DNA from: Streptomyces sp. ISL-43
GTDB lineage: Bacteria; Actinomycetota; Actinomycetes; Streptomycetales; Streptomycetaceae
Direction of reading: 5' to 3'
NCBI RefSeq assembly: GCF_018614195.1
Contig: NZ_JAGGOT010000037.1
Coordinates: 1-64,000 of the forward strand
Length of the DNA: 64,000 nucleotides
Both the position numbers and the translations under genes were made by a program. Below the pieces are notes generated by a model. It did no database searches, was not told the DNA's origin, and was given only the letters and a program-made list of their open reading frames with translations. This document shows, piece by piece, positions 16,534 through 23,240 of the stretch. Position 1 is the stretch's first letter. Every line of letters begins with the position of its first letter.

Positions 16534-16992
16534 GTGACCACAGTGACCACCGTGAAGCCCGCGCAGGGTGTTAAGGCCCGGGCCACCGCACAGTCCGCGG
16601 CGCCCGAGATGGGCTTCGCCAGCAAGTCCGTCCCGCGCCACCTGGCGCGCGGCGCCATCGGCTTCGGGCTGATCATCGGCTCGATCGGCCTGGTGCCCGT
16701 CGCCGGCCCGGCCACCCTGCTGGCGGCCCCGTTGGCCCTGATCGCCTTCCGCGGCTGCCCCACCTGCTGGATGGTCGGCCTGGCGCAGACAATCTCCCGC
16801 GGCCGTCTGGAGCGCCAGTGTGCGGACGGCGTCTGCACCCTCACCAAGGCGCACCCGTCAGCGAAGGCCACGGACGGGCCGACGGCCGACAGGAACGTCC
16901 CCGCCTCTGGCAGGGCCTCTGCCCCCGCTGCCTTCGGCACCATCGTCCGCACGGGCGACGCCCCGTCGACGCCCTCGATGCCGCCGCCGTAG
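16534..16992 (+). CDS. DUF2892/YgaP-like membrane protein with cysteine motifs
   Basis: A 152-residue protein whose GTG start overlaps the ancestral stop of the sigma factor gene (GTGA), so the two were translationally coupled. Residues about 34-75 (HLARGAIGFGLIIGSIGLVP then GPATLLAAPLALIAFRGCPT) give two membrane helices like DUF2892/YgaP membrane domains. Cysteines follow in GCPTCW and QCADGVCTL, which could bind metal or form disulfides. The last about 45 residues are Pro/Ala-rich and may be a read-through extension. In context it could tether or sense for the sigma factor, but no anti-sigma motif is visible. Confidence 0.7.
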   Translation: MTTVTTVKPAQGVKARATAQSAAPEMGFASKSVPRHLARGAIGFGLIIGSIGLVPVAGPATLLAAPLALIAFRGCPTCWMVGLAQTISRGRLERQCADGVCTLTKAHPSAKATDGPTADRNVPASGRASAPAAFGTIVRTGDAPSTPSMPPP

Positions 16993-17197
16993 CCCGCCGG
17001 GCACCCGGGCTGGAACCACTCACCCGCCTGGGCCCGCATCGATGGCCGCCGCGAAGGCATCTCCGCGTTCAAGATCACCCTGACGGTCACCGCCCCACGA
17101 CCCCGCCGCCGGCGTCCGCGACAGTTCGGCCGCGCCAAGGCCGCGTCGAGGAGGTCGCCGGTGTCACGACACCCCCACTGGACGCGGCCTGCTCGGC

Positions 17198-17590
17198 TCA
17201 GGCCTGGGTCGGGTCCTCGGGGATCGGGTGCACTTCGACCGGGTCGCTGCCGGGCTTCCCGCCCGGGCCGGGGCACGCCGATGCCCGTGCGGCGATCTCC
17301 AGGGCCCGGTCCTCGCTCTTGACGTCGACCACCCAGTACCCGGCCAGGATGTGTCCCGCCTGGGCCGGCCCGTCGGTGACCTGCGGTTGTCCGTCGCTGC
17401 CAGCCCGCACCGTCTTGACCAGCGAAGGGCCGCCGAGACCCTGCCCGTCCACCCATTCCCCCGCGGCGGTGAGGTCGTTGTTGAGGGCATTCATGTGGGC
17501 GAACATCGCCTCCATGTCGTCCTTGGAGTACGACGACATGATGGCGTCCCACTCGGCGGCCGGCACGTTCATCTGGATCATGTACTTCAT
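17198..17590 (-). CDS. YCII-related (DGPF domain) protein
   Basis: A 130-residue protein starting MKYMIQMNVPAAEWDAIMSS, with the usual YCII/DGPF layout: ALNNDLTAAGEWVDGQGLGG, then a TDGP motif and GYWVVDVKSEDRALEIAARA. The strict DGPFAETKE signature is changed to TDGPAQAGH. GAGGAAC lies just upstream of the ATG at 17590. These small proteins are often next to ECF sigma factors in actinobacteria, as here with the sigma gene 0.7 kb away on the other strand. Their biochemical role is poorly known. Confidence 0.85.
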   Translation of the reverse strand: MKYMIQMNVPAAEWDAIMSSYSKDDMEAMFAHMNALNNDLTAAGEWVDGQGLGGPSLVKTVRAGSDGQPQVTDGPAQAGHILAGYWVVDVKSEDRALEIAARASACPGPGGKPGSDPVEVHPIPEDPTQA

Positions 17591-17650
17591 GTTCCTCACC
17601 CTTCCGGGGTGGCTGCTGGGCTTCTCGAGCTTACGAGAAGGTAGACAGCC

Positions 17651-17658
17651 TGGCGCCA
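17651..17658. promoter_or_regulatory. Single TGGCGCCA palindrome upstream of YCII gene
   Basis: One perfect copy of the palindrome that forms arrays before the transport genes at 53-58 kb. It lies 61 bp upstream of the YCII start codon. As a single site in GC-rich DNA it may be chance. Confidence 0.25.
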
Positions 17659-17699
17659 CGAAACTCATCGGCGCCGCGGCATCGAATCGATGGAAACAG

Positions 17700-17733
17700 C
17701 TGAGGGGCACCCCGAAGCCGGGGCGCCCCTCAG
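17700..17733. terminator. Strong hairpin, terminator-like
   Basis: CTGAGGGGC pairs with GCCCCTCAG and the inner CCCG/CCGGGG extends the stem around an AAG loop, giving a nearly perfect 34-nt hairpin. It lies upstream of the YCII gene and 194 bp before the plus-strand membrane protein gene; no coding gene clearly ends here, so the transcript it stops is unknown. Confidence 0.55.
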
Positions 17734-17926
17734 CGACGCCGGGGCTCGGCCATCCCGTCCCAGGAACGTGTGGCCCAACCAATGGGCATCCTCGGCCCTG
17801 CGACAACACGGTGCGGTGCCAGGCAGCGCGGGCCATCCGGGCGGGACGCCCCGACCCCTGCGGCATGGCACCCGGGGCCGCCGCGCCCCGCAGGGGATGC
17901 TGGTGTCCCCCCTGCAGGAGAGGTCC

Positions 17927-18547
17927 GTGAGTGATTCCAGCCCCCGAGTGACCCCGAGGCCGGCATCCGCCGTAGCAGGCGATGACATTCCCGCTCCCGG
18001 TGTCATCGGCATCGGACTCGCCGCGGTGCTGACGTTCGCGCTCGCCCAGGGCTCGTGGCAGTGGTTCGCCACGTTCATCGGGGTGACGCTCCTCTCGGTG
18101 ATGCTCGCCTTCCAGCGACGGGCTCGGTGGACGCCGCGCATCCGCTCGGCGTACCTGCGCGGCTTGGTCGCGTACGCGCTGGTCATCGGCCTGTGCGTGG
18201 CGATCGCGATCGCCCCCCTGCTGCAGCGCCGGGCCTGGCTGTTCCCGATGCCGGGGACGCGCAGCGACTGCGAGCTGCTGGGCAGGTACCAGGCCATCCA
18301 GACGGAGGCCTCACTGGGAAGCCTGGCCGGCAGTGATGCCACTGCCCTGGCGTTCGTGCAGGAGGAACAGGCCCGCAAGGCCGTTGCCGAGTGCCTCGCG
18401 GCCACGACGACCCTGTGGCTGCCGCTGTACGGGGTGGGGGTGGCCGTGCTGGTGGGGACGTACGTCTGGTTCCGCGACCGGGCCCGAGCCCGCCACCGGC
18501 CCGACGCCGTCGCGGAACCCGCGATGTCCGGTCGAGCCGAAGAATGA
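17927..18547 (+). CDS. Membrane protein of unknown function
   Basis: A 206-residue protein; GTG 17927 is chosen because CAGGAGAGG lies 5-11 nt upstream. Predicted helices: GVIGIGLAAVLTFALAQGSW, FATFIGVTLLSVMLAF, YALVIGLCVAIAIAPLL and LWLPLYGVGVAVLVGTYVWF. Between helices 3 and 4 is an extracytoplasmic loop with paired cysteines (DCELL and AECLA) and a helical AGSDATALAFVQEEQARKAV segment. No family recognised. Confidence 0.7.
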   Translation: MSDSSPRVTPRPASAVAGDDIPAPGVIGIGLAAVLTFALAQGSWQWFATFIGVTLLSVMLAFQRRARWTPRIRSAYLRGLVAYALVIGLCVAIAIAPLLQRRAWLFPMPGTRSDCELLGRYQAIQTEASLGSLAGSDATALAFVQEEQARKAVAECLAATTTLWLPLYGVGVAVLVGTYVWFRDRARARHRPDAVAEPAMSGRAEE

Positions 18548-18829
18548 GGCCGACGGCCAACCGCGGGGCCGTCGGTGAGAGCGAGGGCACGACGCTCCCG
18601 CTCTGCCCCTTCCCCGTCGCCGAAGGCCTCGTCGACCGCCTTCATCAGCCGCATCGACCGTTCCCGGTCTCGGCGAGCTCCGCGTCGGTCACCGTTTCGG
18701 GTGTGTCCATCAGGCTGCCGGCTCCGGTCGTGCCCGGTAGGTCGCCGACTCCAGCACCGCCATCGTGAGGTGGCCCGCGCCGGCCGCAGCGCTCAACGAC
18801 TGGCTGCGACCAGCACTCGCGAACCGACC
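18548..18829. other. Short intergenic region with minus-strand coding fragments
   Basis: On the minus strand three overlapping short readings follow each other in different frames: MAVLESATYRARPEPAA, then MDTPETVTDAELAETGN, then MRLMKAVDEAFGDGEGAE. The last two look like consecutive parts of one small protein split by a frameshift near 18660. I do not recognise it. Confidence 0.3.
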
Positions 18830-19744
18830 CTAGATGAGTTCCGCGGCCAGCAATGCGGCGGTGTTGGCCACCAGCGGGTGGTCGGCAGCCGCGTCTTCCT
18901 CGCGCTGGGTCGTCAGGACGGCCATGACGATCGGTGCGCCATCCGGCGGCCAGGTGATGCCCGCGTCGTTGTTGCCCCCGTACCTCCCGCCACCGGTCTT
19001 GTCGGCGAGAATCCAGTCGGCGGGCAGGCCGGCGCGGAATCTGTCGCCGCTGGTCGTGTTGGCGAGCAGCCAGCCGGTGAGCCGTTCCCGGTCCTGGGGT
19101 GTGAGCGCGTCACCGAGCGTGAGGCGCGCGTAGGTCCGGCCGATGGCCCGGGGGGTGGTCGTGTCGGTCACGCGCCATGGTTCTGCCGAGTTGAGTTCCG
19201 GCTCCCATCGATCGAGCTGGGTCCTGCCGTCCCCGATCGAGCGGCAGAAGCGGGTGATGGCGGTCGGTCCCCCCAGCTCGCGGAGCAGCAGGTTTCCCGC
19301 GGTGTTGTCGCTGTAGCAGATGGCTGCGTCGCACAGTTGGGCGACGGTCATACCGCTTTCTAGGTTCTCGGCTTTGCCGGTGCGGGGGGAGTAGCCCGAC
19401 TTCGCGACGTACTCTGCGGTGTACCGGATGCGCTTGGCCAGGAACTCGCCGTCGTGGTCGAGGTCGCGCAGCACGGCCGCGGCGGCGATCGTCTTGAACA
19501 GTGAGCACATCGGGAAGCGTTCGTCCGCGCGGTACGCCACCGTCCTGCCTGTGCGCATGTTGCGGGCGAATACGCCAAGGCGGGCAGAGTGCTGCTGCTC
19601 GAGCTCCCTCAGCGGCGAGGTGATGCCGTCCCCGGCGGGTAAGGCGTGTGCCGTTCCGCCGAGGGGCAGCGCGGTGGAGAGTGCCGCACCGGCGCCGAGA
19701 GCGAGTGCGGTGCGGCGGGATGGGCGTGGTCCTGTGGTGCGCAA
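18830..19744 (-). CDS. Class A beta-lactamase, Tat-exported
   Basis: A 304-residue protein with a twin-arginine signal (SRRTALALGAGAALSTALPL, cleavage near AHA). All class A active-site motifs are present: S-x-x-K as CSLFK, SDN as YSDNT, E166 region EPELN, and KTG as DKTGGG. It hydrolyses beta-lactams outside the membrane and is typical of Streptomyces chromosomal enzymes. It is monocistronic. A perfect 8-bp inverted repeat lies 139 bp upstream and could be the regulatory site; no blaR/I-like or LysR-type gene is adjacent. Confidence 0.93.
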   Translation of the reverse strand: MRTTGPRPSRRTALALGAGAALSTALPLGGTAHALPAGDGITSPLRELEQQHSARLGVFARNMRTGRTVAYRADERFPMCSLFKTIAAAAVLRDLDHDGEFLAKRIRYTAEYVAKSGYSPRTGKAENLESGMTVAQLCDAAICYSDNTAGNLLLRELGGPTAITRFCRSIGDGRTQLDRWEPELNSAEPWRVTDTTTPRAIGRTYARLTLGDALTPQDRERLTGWLLANTTSGDRFRAGLPADWILADKTGGGRYGGNNDAGITWPPDGAPIVMAVLTTQREEDAAADHPLVANTAALLAAELI

Positions 19745-20434
19745 GGCGTTCCCCTTCTGAGGCGGTCATGAGGTGCGTCGACAGACGTGGCTGCCGGGCT
19801 GGATCCGCTGCGGATGCGACACCTGGTGCGAGGCGCCCGTCTGCATGGCCCCTGCCACCCTCGCGCGCCTCGTACGCGAATGCATGAGTACCCATACTCA
19901 TGGGCCGGCCGTCAACCGTGGTCATGCGTGGCCCGGGCCTGCACCCCTCGACGTTCCGCGCGCACCGCTCGCTCATGCGCGTCGGGAGATCAATTCGTGT
20001 CGGGAGCTGGTGGTTGTTTCGGCTTCGCCGGCGTCAACCAAGGACAATGGGACCGATATTCGTACGCTATAACCCTTTACGCGCGTACGTCCGGAAGAAT
20101 TGCGGAAGTAGCCGTTACAGGGCCTTGAACCCGTTCGGCGCAGTGGCGGCGGGTGGCAAAGAAGCCGGGCGGCGTGGAGGGGGACGCTGCGGCCCGTGGG
20201 CCTCCTGGGCATCAAGTGGAACTACCGCCTCCGAGAGTCAATGCGCCGTGACGCATGCCCCCTACAAGGGAGGGTTACGGACATATCCGGATTGGGCAAC
20301 ACGGGTCGTTTTCGTTGCTTTCGGGCATGTTTGGGGGCCAGAGTATGGCTCCTCGGCAGGACGCCGGGAACCGTTCGGAGTCCGCCCGGCTTGCACGAGG
20401 CCGGGCCGGGCTGTCTGTTGAAGGGGTCTTCCGC
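19745..20434. other. 690-bp divergent intergenic region
   Basis: Lies between the beta-lactamase (minus) and the lamin-tail protein gene (plus). It contains the palindrome at 19883-19902. The segment 20000-20110 is clearly lower in GC than the rest of the window and likely includes promoter sequence. No coding reading is convincing. Confidence 0.5.
19883..19902. promoter_or_regulatory. Perfect inverted repeat upstream of the beta-lactamase gene
   Basis: CATGAGTA-CCCA-TACTCATG: 8-bp arms, 4-bp spacer, no mismatch. Its centre is about 148 bp upstream of the beta-lactamase start. This geometry suits a TetR- or MarR-size dimer, but no candidate regulator gene is next to it. Confidence 0.4.
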
Positions 20435-20908
20435 ATGTCTGCTTCTCTCGCCACCCGCCGCACCCTCGCCGGCCTCCTGGCCGCCGGCGCCCTGATCGGC
20501 GCCGCGGCGGTGCCGGCCGCCGCCGACGACCACCGGCGCGACCACCGCGGCCCCCACTCCTCCATCGTCATCGGTGACGTGGAGAACGCCGGCCGCGGGC
20601 GCGACAACCGCGCCCTGAACGGCGAATGGGTCGAGGTGAAGAACACCGGGCGCCACAGCGTGGACCTGCGCGGCTTCACCCTCACCGACAAGCAGGGCAA
20701 CCGCTACCGCTTCAACCACCTCCGCCTGGACGGCCGCTCCAGCGTCAAGGTCCACACCGGCAAGGGCCGCGACTCCCACCGCGACGTCTACCAGGACCGC
20801 CGCCAGCAGATCTGGGACGAGCGCGACACCGCCACCCTCCGCGACAACCGCGGCAACGTCATCGACACCGAGTCCTGGGGCCGTCGCGGACACCACCACG
20901 GCCGCTAG
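20435..20908 (+). CDS. Secreted lamin-tail (LTD) domain protein
   Basis: A 157-residue protein starting at ATG 20435 with AAGGGG 8 nt upstream. Signal peptide: RRTLAGLLAAGALIGAAAVP-AAA. Residues about 45-155 form a lamin-tail domain: SIVIGDVENAGRG, LNGEWVEVKNTGRHSVDLRG, FTLTDKQGNRYRF, and RDTATLRDNRGNVIDTESWG. In bacteria such Ig-like domains occur on secreted or surface proteins. It ends with a His-rich GHHHGR tail and starts the mature part with DDHRRDHRG, so metal binding is possible. A strong terminator follows. Confidence 0.85.
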   Translation: MSASLATRRTLAGLLAAGALIGAAAVPAAADDHRRDHRGPHSSIVIGDVENAGRGRDNRALNGEWVEVKNTGRHSVDLRGFTLTDKQGNRYRFNHLRLDGRSSVKVHTGKGRDSHRDVYQDRRQQIWDERDTATLRDNRGNVIDTESWGRRGHHHGR

Positions 20909-20964
20909 CCCGCTCCGGCAGCCATACCCACAGGGCCTGTGAGCTGCTACCAACCGAACCGAAC

Positions 20965-20996
20965 GGCGTGCCACGGCAAACCAGCCGCGGCACGCC
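20965..20996 (+). terminator. Terminator of the lamin-tail gene
   Basis: GGCGTGCC-A-CGGC pairs with GCCG-C-GGCACGCC around an AAACCA loop, 57 nt after the stop codon. Confidence 0.65.
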
Positions 20997-21157
20997 ACAC
21001 CCACGCAGACCGGCACCCGACAGCCTGGGCGACGGCCCCCCGCCGCAAGCGCCGTTGAGGTCCAGCGACTGCCCGCCCTCGGGGGCCGGCCACCTCCCGT
21101 AGCTCGTCGTGTGCCTTCCACCCGTCGACCCGCACTGCACGCCGCCCGGCGGAACGG

Positions 21158-21676
21158 TCAGGCTGCGCGGCAGAGCTCCGCGAGGCCGGCCGGGGCCGAG
21201 GCGCGGACCACGGTCGCGTGCACGGGATGCGCGGCGCGGACGGTGGCCTGCGAACGGTTCCGCGCGAACACGACGAGACGCAGCACCGCGAACCGTGCGA
21301 CACCGGCGAGTGCGGAGGCCGCCAGGTAGACGACCTGGTCGAGCACCGCCCCGGGCGCCGCCACCAGCTGATGCAGGACGAGCATTGCTCCGCAGGTCAG
21401 CGCATACGAAGCCGTCGCGGACCCGGCCGACTGCACATGTTGGCGCCAGGTCGCGCGCCCGCCCGCACCGAAGGTGAAGCGGGCGTGCAGCTCGGTGGCG
21501 AGCAGCGTGGAGACCACGGTGATCAAGGCGTTGGCCAGGATCCAGGGAATCCAGGACGCGAGGGCCGTCACGGCGAAGCTGGAGGCGACCCCCATCCCTC
21601 CGCCGCAGAGCACGAAGCGGGCGAAGGCGGTGAGCGCGCCGGGCGCCGCCCGCTCCTGGCTCTGCGCTGTCTCCAT
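21158..21676 (-). CDS. GtrA-family membrane protein
   Basis: A 172-residue protein with four hydrophobic segments in GtrA order: FARFVLCGGGMGVASSFAVT, IPWILANALITVVSTLLATE, then HARFTFGAG, SATASYALTCGAMLVLHQLV and VVYLAASALAGVARFAVLRL-VVF. GtrA proteins help move lipid-linked sugars across the membrane or accompany cell-surface glycosylation. The ATG at 21676 has GGGGGGTCGG upstream; an in-frame ATG at 21691 is possible. The promoter region carries an array of TGGCGCCA-like sites shared with the transport genes at 53-58 kb. Confidence 0.8.
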   Translation of the reverse strand: METAQSQERAAPGALTAFARFVLCGGGMGVASSFAVTALASWIPWILANALITVVSTLLATELHARFTFGAGGRATWRQHVQSAGSATASYALTCGAMLVLHQLVAAPGAVLDQVVYLAASALAGVARFAVLRLVVFARNRSQATVRAAHPVHATVVRASAPAGLAELCRAA

Positions 21677-21751
21677 GATCCGACCCCCCATTGGCTCGCT
21701 CCGCGACGCGACGCCCCTCTGCCTACTTCACCAAGGGGGGCGCGCCGCCCA

Positions 21752-21812
21752 TGGCGTCATAATGACAGAGGCGTGGCGCCATCGCGAGCCACATTAGGCG
21801 CCACTTGCGCCA
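21752..21812. promoter_or_regulatory. TGGCGCCA-type operator array upstream of gtrA-like gene
   Basis: TGGCGTCA (21752), TGGCGCCA (21774), AGGCGCCA (21796) and TTGCGCCA (21805) occur on the same side, at 22, 22 and 9 bp intervals, 76-136 bp upstream of the gtrA-like start. The same palindrome is arrayed before the ABC, MMPL and RHH genes. Binding by a shared regulator is inferred. Confidence 0.5.
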
Positions 21813-23240
21813 CCAATGGCAGCGCGGGGCGCATGGAGGGGCGAACGTCCAGGTCAGCGCCTCAGCGCAGCTCGGTGCGGGCCAGTCGCGTGGTATCTGC
21901 TTGCGCACACAGCCGAGGTGCTCCTGTCTCCCCGACGTCGGCTGATGCCGGCCTGGGTCGGTCGAGAGGGTTCCTTCCGACCCAAACCAATGCCCCTGCG
22001 ATGCCGTTGAGCCCGCAGGTGTGCGGCATCCTTGCCGCCTGGCCGGCTGCCGCTTGACCACGCGCTCGAGGGAAGCAATGTATGCAGTGGCCACTCGGCC
22101 CCGCCTGCGGCACCTGCTACACCCGGGTCCGCCGCACGCCAAGCGCCTGCCACGACTGCGGACAGATAGGGCCGCTCGTCGGGCATCGTCCCTACTCCCC
22201 ACAGTCCTATCGACGACTCAAGTGATCGCCAGGGCACTGCCTGGCCGCTCCACGAACCCGTCCATCACAGCGGGCGCCGACAGGCGGACAGCAGCGACGG
22301 CTCGGTGTGCCGCCGGTGGCGAGGAAAAGGGCAGCGAGAGCGGACGTTGAGCCTCTCCTGAGCGGTGCACAGATGAGCCCTACGGGACAGACACTACTCA
22401 CGCTTGTCGCGGCATGCAATACAGCGATGAAAGTTTTCTGAAACTGCGTCAATCTTCCGTTGCAAGCTGACAGTTGGTCCCAGATTTGTTCGCGCTGCTC
22501 CAGGCGTGGTCACCCCGCCCCGGCCGCCTTGGCAGAGCAGGTGCCATCCGGCCGTATCGAGCCGCTGACCTGCCGATACGCGGCGTCGCCCAGGCCGATG
22601 CCGTCGGGTCCAGGCGCGCCGAGGCAGCGCACCTGGACCGCGACACCCGGCCCGCACTCGAGCGAAGCCGGCACGGTCGAACCGATCACAACCATTGACA
22701 GCACTTCTCAATAGGCAACACAGTTCAACTTCTTCCAACATGGCGTTCGATGAAAGGAGTTACCCCTGCCCGCCGCCGCGTCCGGTGCGGCGCACGCTCT
22801 TCCCTCTCCCGCGCTCCCTCGCTTCGGCATCGCGAGGGCCGTGCGGAACCGCTTCGATGCCCGGGCGCCCGTCGTCTCGATCCTTCCGGCCCCGCCCTGC
22901 CGGATGCGAAGCAGCGGCGGCAAGCAAACTCGAGCGACCGCGAGTACGGCTCAGGTGACCTCGCCCGGCCAGAGGCACCCCGGCCGCGCTTCGGCATCGA
23001 CGCGATCACAGGCGGTCGCACCGCAGTCACGATGACAGGGCTCCGGAGTCGCCCTGTACCGCCCGGTCGGTCGACTTCTTCGGGACAACGTGATCGGCGG
23101 CGTGCGAAGGCGGGTGGTCCGGACCGCCGGCAGCCGCTCGGACCGCTCTGTCCCGGCATGTTCCACACCGTCAGAGATGGGCGGTCGAGGTTGACCGTCC
23201 TCGAACAAGGAACACCCCCACTCGAAAGGATCAATCACAC
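21813..23240. other. 1.4-kb gene-poor region with remnants
   Basis: No intact gene. It includes the zinc-ribbon fragment at 22088-22225, a lower-GC stretch (22370-22480), and a minus-strand fragment at about 22700-22510 (LECGPGVAVQVRCLGAPGPD) that could be the end of a secreted carbohydrate-binding protein. Sequence just before 23241 contains the ribosome binding site AAAGGA and two GTCGAGG/CCTCGAAC arms (about 23188-23205) that may be part of the promoter of the following gene. Confidence 0.45.
22088..22225 (+). pseudogene. Zinc-ribbon N-terminal fragment of an integrase-like protein
   Basis: The plus-strand reading WPLGPACGTCYTRVRRTPSA continued by CHDCGQIGPLVGHR matches the four-cysteine N-terminal zinc ribbon (C-x2-C ... 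C-x2-C) often found at the start of Streptomyces site-specific integrase/recombinase genes. The frame stops at 22223-22225, far short of a full gene, and no catalytic part follows. Confidence 0.5.

Noticed and set aside
16161..17552. Long minus-strand open frame over the sigma factor and DUF2892-like genes
   Set aside because: Composition is Arg/Gly/Pro-rich without conserved motifs, while the plus-strand genes there have clear family motifs and ribosome binding sites.
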